A program made the position numbers and the translations under genes. A stretch of 64,000 bases of DNA from an uncultured Clostridia bacterium. GTDB taxonomy: Bacteria > Bacillota > Clostridia > Christensenellales > CAG-917. The stretch spans positions 1 through 64,000 of the forward strand of contig CALVNH010000001.1 in the NCBI GenBank assembly GCA_944349635.1, written 5' to 3'. The first letter of the stretch is position 1, and each line of letters begins with the position of its first letter. The notes under the pieces were generated by a model. It ran no database searches. It worked only from the letters and a program-made list of their open reading frames with translations, and was not told the origin of the DNA. Positions 17,065-26,456 of this stretch are shown here, in pieces.

Positions 17065-17502
17065 CTATTGAAGCATTACGGAAAGCGCCTTCAAACGGAA
17101 GGAAGGCGAAGAAAGTTTCTTGCTGTTGTCCGACGGAGCGGAAGAAAAACTTTCCATCGTGACGCGCGTCGTACGCGAAAAGAAAGAGGAAAGCAAAATT
17201 TTTGCGCGGTCGATGGCGGATGCGCTTTCTGATATAAAATAGATGCCGCAAATCCCGAGTTGAACGGAAAGACCAAGCAATATGCGGAATGTCATGACGT
17301 CCGCATATTCCGACGCGAGGTGTTTGAAAACGGTTACGGCTACCAACGATGCGGCAACCGCAGAAATGACCGCTCTCACTCCGTTTGGAAGATTTCTTGC
17401 CAGCGCCGCAAGCAATATGACCGTCCCCGCAAGCAGAAACACTCCCGCTATGCCGAGCACCGCGCCGACGACGCCGATGACTATCGAGATTACATCAAAC
17501 AT
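17065..17502 (-). CDS. Small membrane protein, unknown
   Basis: A 145-aa product with two or three hydrophobic segments (about 3-32, 42-62 and 70-90) and a polar, serine-rich C-terminal tail. I do not recognise the family. Codon use resembles that of the neighbours, which supports a real gene, but the ATG lacks a clear ribosome site (a GTG two codons upstream is the alternative). It lies about 110 nt upstream of the ABC ATPase on the same strand. Confidence 0.5.
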   Translation of the reverse strand: MFDVISIVIGVVGAVLGIAGVFLLAGTVILLAALARNLPNGVRAVISAVAASLVAVTVFKHLASEYADVMTFRILLGLSVQLGICGIYFISESASAIDRAKILLSSFFSRTTRVTMESFSSAPSDNSKKLSSPSFRLKALSVMLQ

Positions 17503-17972
17503 AAGCACACGACAAAATCGCTTTTGTCAGCTATATTTTACCATTTCGCAAAGGCCGTGTCAAACAAAATACAATACGTATTTTTCTGCTTAATGTTTGT
17601 GCAAAACAGGCATTTAATCGCATCGTTTTGCAACATAAAATTTGTTTTGCGATTTATATCTTTGCGCTTTAAGTGTGTTTCACACCTTCCGTAATGCGGC
17701 TCCCGTATGCGCCTTACGGCTGTCTTTCACGATGAAACGGGCGTGCGTATGCGCGCGACGACACAGGATTTCCGTTCGACGTTTTCCCAATCCGCTTTAA
17801 GGTTTCATGCTATGTTTTCGCCGTTCTTTACCCGTTTTTCGTAACTTTTGCCCGCACACACCCATCCTTCACACGCGTACGTTTTTCCCAATACGCTTGA
17901 CTTAACGGTTTTTTGGTTGTATAACAGTCAAGGCGTCTGACGCTGTTTTCGGTACATTCGGTGGAGGTGCTT
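17503..17972. other. Divergent intergenic stretch
   Basis: No gene is visible in these 470 nt between the divergently transcribed small membrane protein and the antiporter. The right part holds a good plus-strand promoter (17897-17925). Confidence 0.5.
17897..17925 (+). promoter_or_regulatory. Antiporter promoter
   Basis: TTGACT (17897-17902), a 17-nt spacer and TATAAC (17920-17925), about 47 nt before the antiporter start. Confidence 0.8.
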
Positions 17973-19295
17973 ATGAACATTCAACTCAACTTCGACGAAA
18001 TGCTTTTACCGCTCGCATTGATTCTTCTGGTTTCGAAACTGCTCTCCATTGCAGGCAAAAAACTCGGACTTCCGCAAGTCATAGGCATGATTGTCGCGGG
18101 CATTCTGCTCGGTCTCATAAAGCTTATTCCAAATCAGACAATTTTTACGGAGACCGCTCTTGAAGGACTCTCCTTCCTCGCAAAAATCGGCGTCATTCTC
18201 ATAATGTTTTCCGCGGGCATCGGCACCGACATCAAGCAGTTCAAAAAGACGGGACTGCCCTCGGTGATAATCACCGTTCTGGGTGTGATATGCCCGCTCG
18301 TCCTTGGATTTATCGTCGCCGCGTGTTTCCTCTTCGGAGGTCTCAGCGGACTCACTCAGCACGAACTCATTTCCGCTCTGTTCTACGGCGTCGTCCTTGC
18401 CGCCACTTCCGTCAGCATAACCGTTGCCGCCCTCAAAGAACTCGGCAAGCTCAACAGCAAGGTCGGAATGTCCATAATAGCCGCCGCCATTCTCGACGAT
18501 ATAATCGGCGTCATACTGCTTTCCCTTTTCATCGGGCTGGACACCAGCGGCAGCGCGGGGCAAATCGGCGAATCCATAGGCATGATGATTGCCTTCTTCG
18601 TTGCGGCGGTTGCGGTCGGAATCGTGCTCCGTCTGATTATAAAATTCGTTTCCAAACGTCACCCTCACACCCGTCGTATCCCGATAATCAGTTTCGCGAT
18701 GTGCTTCTTCTTCGCATACGCCGCGGAAACCTGGTTCGGCGTTGCCGACATCACGGGCGCGTACGTTGCCGGTCTGCTGCTCGCGGGTATAAGCGAAGCA
18801 GAATACGTGGACAAAAAAATCGAAGTCAGCAACTACATGATTTTCGCTCCCGTGTTCTTCGCAAACATCGGCATTGCCACTTCGTTCGGAAACATCAGCC
18901 CCACGATGGTTGGCTTCGGATTCTGTTTCGTTCTTGCCGGCATAGTGGGCAAACTGATAGGCTGCGGAGCGGGCGCTCTCATGTGCGGATACGGTTGGAA
19001 AGACAGCTTCCGCGTCGGCATAGGCATGATGGTTCGTGCCGAAGTCGTGTTGGTCTGTGCGCAGAAAGGCGTGGATTCGGGGCTTGTTGACCCGGGTATA
19101 GTGCCGTTCGTACTCATACTGATAATCGTCACCACCCTGCTCACGCCCCTCATTCTCAAACTGTCCTATCGCAAGGAAACCGACGACTTTCACCCTCTGG
19201 ACGGCGGCGGCATAACTCCCCCCGCGGAGCTCAACGCAACGGACAGTTTCGCTTCCGACGCCGACACTTACGAGCGGACGTTGCGGCAGCACTGA
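17973..19295 (+). CDS. Cation:proton antiporter (CPA2 type)
   Basis: A 440-aa integral membrane protein with about 12 transmembrane helices of the Na+(K+)/H+ exchanger fold, including the LLGLIKLIP loop, the AAAILDDIIGVILLS segment carrying the paired Asp residues of CPA exchangers, and GIGMMVRAEVVLV. Such proteins exchange Na+ or K+ for protons in pH and ion homeostasis. The KTN/TrkA regulatory domain of KefB-type proteins is missing; the protein ends shortly after the last helix. The ATG at 17973 directly follows GGAGGTG, favouring it over the upstream GTG. Single gene with its own promoter and a shared terminator. Confidence 0.88.
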   Translation: MNIQLNFDEMLLPLALILLVSKLLSIAGKKLGLPQVIGMIVAGILLGLIKLIPNQTIFTETALEGLSFLAKIGVILIMFSAGIGTDIKQFKKTGLPSVIITVLGVICPLVLGFIVAACFLFGGLSGLTQHELISALFYGVVLAATSVSITVAALKELGKLNSKVGMSIIAAAILDDIIGVILLSLFIGLDTSGSAGQIGESIGMMIAFFVAAVAVGIVLRLIIKFVSKRHPHTRRIPIISFAMCFFFAYAAETWFGVADITGAYVAGLLLAGISEAEYVDKKIEVSNYMIFAPVFFANIGIATSFGNISPTMVGFGFCFVLAGIVGKLIGCGAGALMCGYGWKDSFRVGIGMMVRAEVVLVCAQKGVDSGLVDPGIVPFVLILIIVTTLLTPLILKLSYRKETDDFHPLDGGGITPPAELNATDSFASDADTYERTLRQH

Positions 19296-19417
19296 CCTTT
19301 TGTTTGTCGACACTGCTCTTTAACAAAGCGTAACCTCGTCCGTTTTTAACCGAATTAAACAAACCAAACAATCAAACCGATTAAACCCGACAATAAACGT
19401 CAAAACCAAACAAAACA

Positions 19418-19446
19418 AAAACTCCGCGAAACCGCGGAGTTTTTCT
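19418..19446. terminator. Bidirectional terminator
   Basis: An 11-bp stem (19418-19428 with 19433-19444, AAAC loop) is flanked by A and T runs and serves both the antiporter (plus) and gpmI (minus). Confidence 0.85.
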
Positions 19447-19471
19447 TTGCAAACGGTGTTTTTTTACTCAA

Positions 19472-20995
19472 TCAACCCACAAGCAGGCTGCGTCCCGTCA
19501 TTTCCGCGGGAATCTCCATTCCCATGAGTTCAAGCAACGTAGGCGCGATGTCGCACAGCTTTCCGCCGTCCGCGAGCTTCTTGTCGGTATCGCCGATGAG
19601 CACCAGCGGCACGGGATTTGTCGTGTGCGCGGTAAAAGGCGTTCCGTCCGCGTCGAACATGTGGTCGGCGTTCCCGTGGTCGGCAGTAAGCAACACTTTG
19701 CCTCCTCCTTCGAGCACGGCGGCAACCACCTCACCCACACACTCGTCCACGGCTTTGACTGCGGCTTCCGCGGCAGTGAACACGCCCGTATGTCCGACCA
19801 TGTCGCAGTTGGCGAAGTTCAGAATCATAACGTCGTATTTCCCGCTCCTGACAAGTTCAACCGCCTTGTCTTTCACTTCGTACGCGCTCATTTCGGGCTT
19901 CAAATCGTAAGTGGCAACCTTCGGAGAAGGAATGAGCACTCTGTCCTCTTTCTCGTTGGGAGCTTCCACTCCGCCGTTGAAGAAGAATGTGACGTGAGCG
20001 TATTTTTCCGTTTCGGCAATGCGGAGCTGCGTCTTTCCGCATTTTGCGAGATACTCACCCAGCGTGTTGACCAGCACTCTCGGCTTGAACGCGATTTCCA
20101 CGTTCTGGAAACTTGCGTCGTAGCGGGTGAAACACACGTAAACGGGAGCAAGGAAACCTGTCTTTCTCTCGAATCCTTCGAAGTTCTCCTGGGAAAGCGC
20201 TCTCGTCATCTCTCTTGCGCGGTCGGGACGGAAATTGTAAAACACGACGCTGTCGCCCTTTTCCACCTTTGCAACGGGCGCGCCGTTTTCCAGAATGACG
20301 GTGGGAAGCACGAATTCGTCCGTGACTCCGCTGCGGTAGCTTTCTTCGATGGCTTCCACTGCATCGACAGCGAAATTACCTTCGCCGAGCGTGAGCATAT
20401 CGTATGCCTTCTCCACTCTGTCCCAGCGGTTGTCGCGGTCCATGGCATAATATCTTCCGCAAACGGTCGCGATTTTGCCCACGCCGTTTGCCGCAATAAA
20501 ATCTTTCAACTCGCGAGCGTAACCCGCTGCGCTTTCGGGGGGCAGGTCGCGTCCGTCAAGGAAGCAGTGCACATAAACTTCGGGCACCTTCTCCGCTTTT
20601 GCCATTTTCAGCAAAGCAAAGAGATGTTCGATGTGACTGTGCACTCCTCCGGGACCAAGCAAACCCATGAAATGCAGTTTCTTGCCGTTGTCGCGCGCCG
20701 AGTGCATTGCATTGAGCAGCACTTCGTTACGGAAAAAGCCTCCGTCTTCTATCTCTTTGGAAATGTGAGTCAAATCCTGATAGACCACTCTTCCCGCGCC
20801 GATGTTGAGATGTCCGACTTCGCTGTTGCCCATCTGTCCCGCGGGCAGACCGACGTCAAGACCGCTTGCGCCGAGCGTGGTGTGAGGATACTTCGCCAAC
20901 AATTTGTCGATGTTGGGAGTACCTTGCGTTGTGATTGCGTTGTCTTTTCCGGCTTTGGCAATGCCGAAGCCGTCCATTATAATCAATGCGTACAT
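19472..20995 (-). CDS. gpmI: 2,3-bisphosphoglycerate-independent phosphoglycerate mutase
   Basis: GpmI interconverts 3- and 2-phosphoglycerate in glycolysis using two Mn2+ ions and a phosphoserine intermediate. The 507-aa length is typical. Visible are the N-terminal metal site MDGFG, the nucleophile in GNSEVGHLN (Ser58), the DGRDLPPESA insertion and the C-terminal ADHGNAD metal ligands. It is the last of three glycolytic genes (pgk, tpiA, gpmI) on the minus strand, about 280 nt after tpiA, and ends at a shared terminator. Neither gapA nor eno is adjacent. Confidence 0.97.
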   Translation of the reverse strand: MYALIIMDGFGIAKAGKDNAITTQGTPNIDKLLAKYPHTTLGASGLDVGLPAGQMGNSEVGHLNIGAGRVVYQDLTHISKEIEDGGFFRNEVLLNAMHSARDNGKKLHFMGLLGPGGVHSHIEHLFALLKMAKAEKVPEVYVHCFLDGRDLPPESAAGYARELKDFIAANGVGKIATVCGRYYAMDRDNRWDRVEKAYDMLTLGEGNFAVDAVEAIEESYRSGVTDEFVLPTVILENGAPVAKVEKGDSVVFYNFRPDRAREMTRALSQENFEGFERKTGFLAPVYVCFTRYDASFQNVEIAFKPRVLVNTLGEYLAKCGKTQLRIAETEKYAHVTFFFNGGVEAPNEKEDRVLIPSPKVATYDLKPEMSAYEVKDKAVELVRSGKYDVMILNFANCDMVGHTGVFTAAEAAVKAVDECVGEVVAAVLEGGGKVLLTADHGNADHMFDADGTPFTAHTTNPVPLVLIGDTDKKLADGGKLCDIAPTLLELMGMEIPAEMTGRSLLVG

Positions 20996-21273
20996 AATAT
21001 ACCTGCCTGCGCCGTTGCAGGCGCATGAAAATTTCGTTTTGTCTACTCTTAACGTTCGTCAGAATGCGGAAGAGTCCGCGTTCTGTCTTGCAGAAAGCGT
21101 TTTCACACCATTTCCGCGACGATACGAATCGGACACGGCGCACGGAACGCAAAATGCACGCGGAAGTTCCGTTATGCGTGCGTCGAAAATGACGGTGCGG
21201 CATTCGCCGCACTGCATTCCGAGCGTTTAGATTGCGGAAATCCCGTCATCGTAACGAACGGGACGGCTCATTC

Positions 21274-22023
21274 TCAGTAGTTGACGACTTTGGAGAAGTC
21301 TTCCGCTTTCAAAGACGCACCGCCGATGAGACCGCCGTCGATTTCGGGCATCGCCATAAGTTCGGCAACGTTCTTGGGGTTCATGCTTCCACCGTACTGA
21401 ATGCGGACCTTTTCCTGTGCGCACTTCTCGCAGTACAGCTTCGCCATGGTGTCACGGATGACTTTGATGGTGTCGTTTGCGTCCTGCGCGGTAGCGGTCT
21501 TGCCGGTGCCGATGGCCCAAACGGGTTCGTAAGCGATGACGATGTTTTCGAGTTCGCTCTTGTCGATGTCCTTGAACGCGCCGACAGTCTGACGGGTGAC
21601 CACTTCTTCGGTCTTGCCGGACTCTCTCTCTTCGAGAAGCTCGCCGACACAGACGATGGGTTTCAGACCGGCCGCGAGAGCCGCTTTCATGCGGGCGTTT
21701 ACGGTTTCGTCGGTTTCACCGAAGTACTGACGTCTTTCGCTGTGACCGATGATAACGTACTCCACGCCGAGTTCGACAAGCATTTTTGCGCTGATTTCAC
21801 CGGTGAAAGCGCCTTTTTCCGCCCAGTGCACGTTCTCCGCACCGACTTTGATGTTGGTGCCAGCGGTAGCTTCCACCGCGGCGGCAAGGTCCGTATAGGG
21901 CGTGCAGATGACCACGTCGCAGGCGGCGTCCTTCACAAGGGGGATGAGGTCGGCGACGAGAGCTTTGGTTTCGGCGATGGTGTTGTTCATTTTCCAGTTA
22001 CCGGCAATGATGGGTTTGCGCAT
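21274..22023 (-). CDS. tpiA: Triosephosphate isomerase
   Basis: TpiA interconverts dihydroxyacetone phosphate and glyceraldehyde 3-phosphate. The 249-aa TIM barrel has NWKMN with the catalytic Lys (about residue 10), GHSERR with the catalytic His (about 95) and AYEPVWAIGTG with the catalytic Glu (about 165). GGAGA lies 8 nt before the ATG. It is the middle gene of the pgk-tpiA-gpmI group, 139 nt downstream of pgk. Confidence 0.98.
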   Translation of the reverse strand: MRKPIIAGNWKMNNTIAETKALVADLIPLVKDAACDVVICTPYTDLAAAVEATAGTNIKVGAENVHWAEKGAFTGEISAKMLVELGVEYVIIGHSERRQYFGETDETVNARMKAALAAGLKPIVCVGELLEERESGKTEEVVTRQTVGAFKDIDKSELENIVIAYEPVWAIGTGKTATAQDANDTIKVIRDTMAKLYCEKCAQEKVRIQYGGSMNPKNVAELMAMPEIDGGLIGGASLKAEDFSKVVNY

Positions 22024-22162
22024 AGTAAATCTCCTTTACAATTCGTTGTCTTATCGAAAGTCCGAAAATTCGGACGGATTTCCGTATCTCCGCCGTGCCG
22101 CTTCAATCACGGCACGCGCGGTTTTTCAGCATCTGACGGGGTGTTTTGCACAAAACGTCCCG

Positions 22163-23464
22163 TTACTGTTTGTCGTTGAGGCAGGCAATACCGGGAAGAA
22201 CTTTCCCTTCGAGGAATTCGAGAGAAGCGCCGCCGCCGGTGGAAATGTGCGTCATTTTGTCGGCGTAACCGAGTTGCGCGACTGCCGCCGCACTGTCGCC
22301 GCCGCCGATTATGGTGATGGCGTCCGTCTCCGCAAGTGCCGCCGCGATGGCTTTGGTGCCCTTTGCGAAGTTTTCCATTTCGAAAACGCCCATGGGACCG
22401 TTCCAGACAACGGTTTTCGCAGTCTTGACGGCTTCGGAATAAGCGGCAATGGTCTTGGGACCGATGTCGAGTCCCATCCATCCTTCGGGAATGTCGCCTT
22501 CGACGACCTTGATGTTTGCGTCGTTGGAGAAAGCGTCAGCTATCACGTTGTCGCTGGGAAGCATCAGTTTGACGCCCTTCGTCTCAGCGTCGGCCATGAG
22601 TTTTTTGGCGAGGTCGATTTTGTCCTCTTCGAGCAGGCTGCTGCCGACGTTGAATCCCAACGCCTTACGGAAAGTGTAAGCCATACCGCCGCCGATGATG
22701 AGCGCGTCGCACTTGTTTATGAGGCTTTCAATGACGCCGATTTTGTCGGAAACTTTTGCGCCGCCCAGAATGGCGACAAAGGGACGTGCGGGATTCTCGA
22801 CCGCGCCGCCGAGGAATTTGAGTTCTTTTTCGATGAGGAAGCCGCTGACTGCCACGGGAGCAAACCCGTACTGAACGATGCCCGCCGTGGTGGCGTGAGC
22901 GCGGTGAGCGGTTCCGAACGCGTCGTTTACGTAGATGTCGCAGAACTCCGCAAGTTTTTTGCAGAGCTCTTCGCTGTTTTTCTCTTCGCCCGCGTCGAAA
23001 CGGGTGTTTTCGAGAAGCACGCATTCTCCGTCTTTGAGCGCGGCAACCTTGGCTTTTGCGTCATCGCCCACCAAATCCGTGGCGAAAGTGACTTTGCCGG
23101 GGAAAATCTGCGCCAGTCTGTCGGCAACGGGTTTGAGAGAGAACTTCTTGGGGTCGTTTTTGAGAGCTTTTGCGATGTATTCTTCTTTTGCGGCAGCCTG
23201 TTCCTCCGCGGGAAGAGCCTCCACCGCCTTTTTCTCTTTCTTGGTCAGACCGAAACCGGGAGTGAAAATGTTGTGAGGTTTGCCGAGGTGAGAGCAAAGA
23301 ATAACCTTTGCGCCGTGTTCCATCAGATAAGAGATGGTGGGAAGCGCACCGTTGATGCGGTTCTCGTCGGTGATGACGCCGTCGACCATGGGAACGTTGA
23401 AGTCAACGCGGGTCAGGCACTTTTTGCCTTTGACGTCGATGTCTCTGATTGTCATTTTACTCAT
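22163..23464 (-). CDS. pgk: Phosphoglycerate kinase
   Basis: Pgk transfers phosphate from 1,3-bisphosphoglycerate to ADP. The 433-aa protein shows RVDFNVP near the N-terminus, a substrate-binding [17 protein letters not shown], and the nucleotide-binding WNGPMGVFE and GGGDSAAAV segments near the C-terminus. It is somewhat longer than the common 390-400 aa because of a lysine/glutamate-rich insertion at about residues 75-100. The start at MSKMTIRDI is set by AAAGGAG. A good promoter lies about 85 nt upstream and probably drives all three glycolytic genes. Confidence 0.97.
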   Translation of the reverse strand: MSKMTIRDIDVKGKKCLTRVDFNVPMVDGVITDENRINGALPTISYLMEHGAKVILCSHLGKPHNIFTPGFGLTKKEKKAVEALPAEEQAAAKEEYIAKALKNDPKKFSLKPVADRLAQIFPGKVTFATDLVGDDAKAKVAALKDGECVLLENTRFDAGEEKNSEELCKKLAEFCDIYVNDAFGTAHRAHATTAGIVQYGFAPVAVSGFLIEKELKFLGGAVENPARPFVAILGGAKVSDKIGVIESLINKCDALIIGGGMAYTFRKALGFNVGSSLLEEDKIDLAKKLMADAETKGVKLMLPSDNVIADAFSNDANIKVVEGDIPEGWMGLDIGPKTIAAYSEAVKTAKTVVWNGPMGVFEMENFAKGTKAIAAALAETDAITIIGGGDSAAAVAQLGYADKMTHISTGGGASLEFLEGKVLPGIACLNDKQ

Positions 23465-23852
23465 AAAGAAGTCTCCTTTGAATGAATATCGAAATTTCAG
23501 GTCCGCAGGCCGCTCCGCGCGCGCCGAAACGGACATCCAACGGCAAATATTATATCATACGCCCGCGCGCATAGCAAGCAAAAGACGGAAAAGACGGAAA
23601 AAGTCTGCCTTTGCGGCGTGCACCCGAAGTGTCCGTACCGCAAAGAGAACGCCTCCACAAAACTCCCGACAAAGCGCGCAACACAGCGCAACAAAATGCA
23701 AATTTTCCCGATTGTGCCGCAATATGCACCGCAGAAAACACAAATCGTGTTTTATTTTGCCGCGCGGCAAAAGTGCAAGCAATTATATTATACGAATCGT
23801 GTTTTGAATGCGTCACACGTTATGCCGACGATAACGTCGAAAAACAAACTTC
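23465..23852. other. Intergenic stretch with pgk promoter
   Basis: About 390 nt without a gene. Apart from the promoter at 23549-23577 I see only a short 7-bp inverted repeat near 23815-23835. Confidence 0.5.
23549..23577 (-). promoter_or_regulatory. pgk promoter
   Basis: On the minus strand TTGCTA (23572-23577), a 17-nt spacer and TATAAT (23549-23554). Confidence 0.75.
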
Positions 23853-24344
23853 TCAGAACTGTGTCAGATGTCCGCTCTCCTTCAATGCACCGAATCCGTG
23901 CTGGCGCAAAGCCTCGTAAACTATTATCGCCACGGAATTGCTGAGATTGAGTGAACGCGCCTCCTCTATCATGGGTATACGTATCGTGTTTTGGTAGTTT
24001 TCAAACAAAAGTTTTTCGGGCAAGCCTTTGGTTTCCTTGCCGAAAAGAATGTAGTCCCCTTCTTCGAAGTGCACGTCGTCATACCGCCTTGCGGCTTTTG
24101 TTGATGCGAACCAACAATTCTTTCCGTCTGCGGAAATTTTTGCGAAAAACTCGTCTAGACTTTCGTACACGGTGAAATCCGTCAGGTGCCAGTAGTCCAG
24201 TCCGGCACGTTTCAACGCCCTGTCGGAGATATCGAATCCCAGCGGTTTCACCAGATGCACCTTGCACCCCGTCGCGGCGGCAGTCCTTATTATGTTGCCC
24301 GTGTTCTGCGGAATTTCGGGTTCCACCAAAACTATGTTGAACAT
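23853..24344 (-). CDS. trmL: tRNA (cytidine/uridine-34 2'-O)-methyltransferase TrmL
   Basis: A 163-aa SPOUT-class methyltransferase that 2'-O-methylates the wobble nucleotide of leucine tRNAs. The motifs EPEIPQNTGNIIRTA (residues 8-22), a LFGKETKGLP segment forming part of the knotted SAM site, and the C-terminal RSLNLSNSVAIIVYEA are typical. Length is standard. GGAG lies 8 nt before the ATG. The gene starts 10 nt after the dus stop and ends the five-gene spoVT operon. Confidence 0.93.
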   Translation of the reverse strand: MFNIVLVEPEIPQNTGNIIRTAAATGCKVHLVKPLGFDISDRALKRAGLDYWHLTDFTVYESLDEFFAKISADGKNCWFASTKAARRYDDVHFEEGDYILFGKETKGLPEKLLFENYQNTIRIPMIEEARSLNLSNSVAIIVYEALRQHGFGALKESGHLTQF

Positions 24345-24354
24345 ACTTGCGCTC

Positions 24355-25374
24355 CTACAACAAGTCGTCTATGATTCCGAAAGTGTCCTCAATCGTCGAC
24401 GAAGCCGCGACCGCCAGTTTGACTTCCTTTGCATTGGAAGTGTTCTTGGCGTAATGGCACAGATGAAGTTTCATCGCGTTCACCACCGTTCTGTCGGGCA
24501 AAAATTCGCGAAGCGTGCTCACGTGTTCGCGAGCGGCACGCTTTGCGTCGAAATGCGAGGCTATTTCGTGTGCTTTGACAGCCGCGGCACGCACGGCATC
24601 TTCACGCACGTTACCGCTTCCGTCGTAAACGAAACTGTCTTCAAGCGAATCCGCCCAGTTCAGCAGCGAAAAAATCCAGGGTTTCCCGAGCGCTCCGCGG
24701 CCTACCATCACGGCGTCCGCGCCGCTTTCGCGTTTCACTCGCCAGAAACTCAATGCGTCGACGACGTCGCCGTTTGCAATAACGGGGATTTTCAACGTCG
24801 ATTTCACCGCTGCCGTCAGTTCATGGTCCGCTTGTCCCGCATACATTTGTTCGCGATAGCGCGGATGTACCGTCACGCAGTCAGCGCCGCCTCTCTCCGC
24901 CGCAACGGCACATTCCGTCACAAGCGGTTCTCCCTGCCTGACTCCGGCGCGCAATTTTACAGTGACGGGTTTGCCGAATCCTTCTTTCACGGCACGCACG
25001 GTTTCTTCTATGAGCGAGGGATTTTCCATCAAAGCGCTTCCGTCGCCGTTGGAAACTATTTTCCGCACGGGACAGCCCATATTGATGTCCGCGATGTCGA
25101 ATTTCGCAATACGTTCGTCCTTTGCGGCTCTGTACATGAATTCGGGTTCGCTTCCGAACAGCTGAACCGCCTTCGGACTTTCGGCAGGCGTGGTGTAAAG
25201 CAACGCGTCCGTGCCGCGGTTGCCGTAGCACATTCCCTTTGCGCTCACCATTTCCGTATACGTTAAACCCGCCCCGTACTGCGCACAGAGCCCTCTGAAC
25301 CCCGCGTCGGTAAACCCCGCAAGAGGCGCGAGAAACACGGAAGATTTCGGTTTCACTCCGCCTATCTCAATCAA
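24355..25374 (-). CDS. dusB: tRNA-dihydrouridine synthase
   Basis: Dus enzymes reduce uridines in the tRNA D-loop using FMN and NADPH. The 339-aa product has the N-terminal FLAPLAGFTD, the catalytic Cys in NMGCPVRKI, a VTVKLRAG strand and GRGALGKPW near the flavin site. The likely start is a TTG that overlaps the mazG stop codon (TTGA), with AAGGAGAA 7 nt upstream; a GTG six codons later is the alternative. The subtype symbol dusB is by overall resemblance only. It is translationally coupled to mazG and followed closely by trmL, giving a tRNA-modification pair at the operon end. Confidence 0.9.
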   Translation of the reverse strand: MIEIGGVKPKSSVFLAPLAGFTDAGFRGLCAQYGAGLTYTEMVSAKGMCYGNRGTDALLYTTPAESPKAVQLFGSEPEFMYRAAKDERIAKFDIADINMGCPVRKIVSNGDGSALMENPSLIEETVRAVKEGFGKPVTVKLRAGVRQGEPLVTECAVAAERGGADCVTVHPRYREQMYAGQADHELTAAVKSTLKIPVIANGDVVDALSFWRVKRESGADAVMVGRGALGKPWIFSLLNWADSLEDSFVYDGSGNVREDAVRAAAVKAHEIASHFDAKRAAREHVSTLREFLPDRTVVNAMKLHLCHYAKNTSNAKEVKLAVAASSTIEDTFGIIDDLL

Positions 25375-26456
25375 TCGGGTTCTCCTTCGTCGGCTTTGAC
25401 TTCGTTCCAAATTCCGTCGAGTTCTTCCAAAGTGCAATCTGTCATCTGCCTGCCCCTTTCCGACACGCGCCTTTCCACCTCGGAAAATCTGGCAAAAAAC
25501 TTCGCGTTGGCTTCGCGAAGCGCGGTTTCCGCCTCCGTCTTCATAATGCGCAACACGTTTACGACGGCAAACAGTAAATCGCCGCCTTCCTCCGAACGTC
25601 TTTCGAGAGGTGCGGAAAGCAACTCTTCCAACTCTTCGCGGACTTTCTCCGCCGCGGGAGAAACGTCCTTCCAGTCAAAACCGTTTTTCCGTGCGATTTT
25701 CTGAATCTTTTCCGCGTAAAGCAGGGACGGAAGGTTTTTCGGCACTCTGTCCATGGCGTCGGAAGCGGATTTGTACTTTTTCTCCTTCTTCTTGGCCTCG
25801 TTCCAGAAATCCAGAGCCTGCTCCGCGTTTTCGGCATGGTTGTCGCCGAAAATGTGTGTGTGACGGTCCAGCAGCTTCCTGCAAAGTGCGGTCAGCATAT
25901 CTGAAAAGTCGAAATCGCCTTCCTCCGCCGCAATCTGTGTGTGAAAAACCGCTTGCATCAGCACGTCGCCGCTCTCTTCCAACATCATGGCTTTGTCGGC
26001 GCAATCGATGGCCTCGACCAGTTCGTACGCCTCCTCGATGAGATTTATTCTGATGCTTTCGTGCGTCTGGGCTCTGTCCCATTCGCATCCGCCTTCGCCG
26101 CGGAGCTTTGCCATGATTTCCTTCAAATCGGAAAAATCGAATTTGCCGTGCTCCGTGAGCTTCTCGCCGCAAAGCACAAGCATATCAGCGCCGCCGACAG
26201 GCAAATCTGAGGCGGTGCATTCAACCTCTTTGCCGCGGACAACGGCTTTTACGGGCTTATCCTTTCCGTAGAGAGAGACCAACCTGTCGGAAACGTCGCC
26301 GACAAGGTTTTCCGTCACGTCGACAACAATGAGCGCAATCCGCTTGTTGACGTCGACGCAGACGGGAAGAAAATCGTTGGCTATGTAAATCTGCCCCGAC
26401 GCGCCGCAAAGATAACGGCAGACGTCGGGAAGGCTTTTTTCGGTGTTGCTGTTCAT
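25371..26456 (-). CDS. mazG: MazG-family nucleoside triphosphate pyrophosphohydrolase
   Basis: MazG hydrolyses NTPs or dNTPs to monophosphates and clears damaged nucleotides. Two MazG repeats are visible: LIEEAYELVEAI with a following LEESGDVLMQAVF (about 140-180), and a second EELEELLSA with EEGGDLLFAVVN (about 270-310). The 361-aa protein has about 105 extra N-terminal residues that I do not recognise; in Bacillus YabN that place is taken by a methylase-like domain, but this segment is too short for one. The start directly abuts the flippase stop (TGAATG). The position after spoVT and the flippase matches the Bacillus yabN locus. Confidence 0.9.
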   Translation of the reverse strand: MNSNTEKSLPDVCRYLCGASGQIYIANDFLPVCVDVNKRIALIVVDVTENLVGDVSDRLVSLYGKDKPVKAVVRGKEVECTASDLPVGGADMLVLCGEKLTEHGKFDFSDLKEIMAKLRGEGGCEWDRAQTHESIRINLIEEAYELVEAIDCADKAMMLEESGDVLMQAVFHTQIAAEEGDFDFSDMLTALCRKLLDRHTHIFGDNHAENAEQALDFWNEAKKKEKKYKSASDAMDRVPKNLPSLLYAEKIQKIARKNGFDWKDVSPAAEKVREELEELLSAPLERRSEEGGDLLFAVVNVLRIMKTEAETALREANAKFFARFSEVERRVSERGRQMTDCTLEELDGIWNEVKADEGEPD

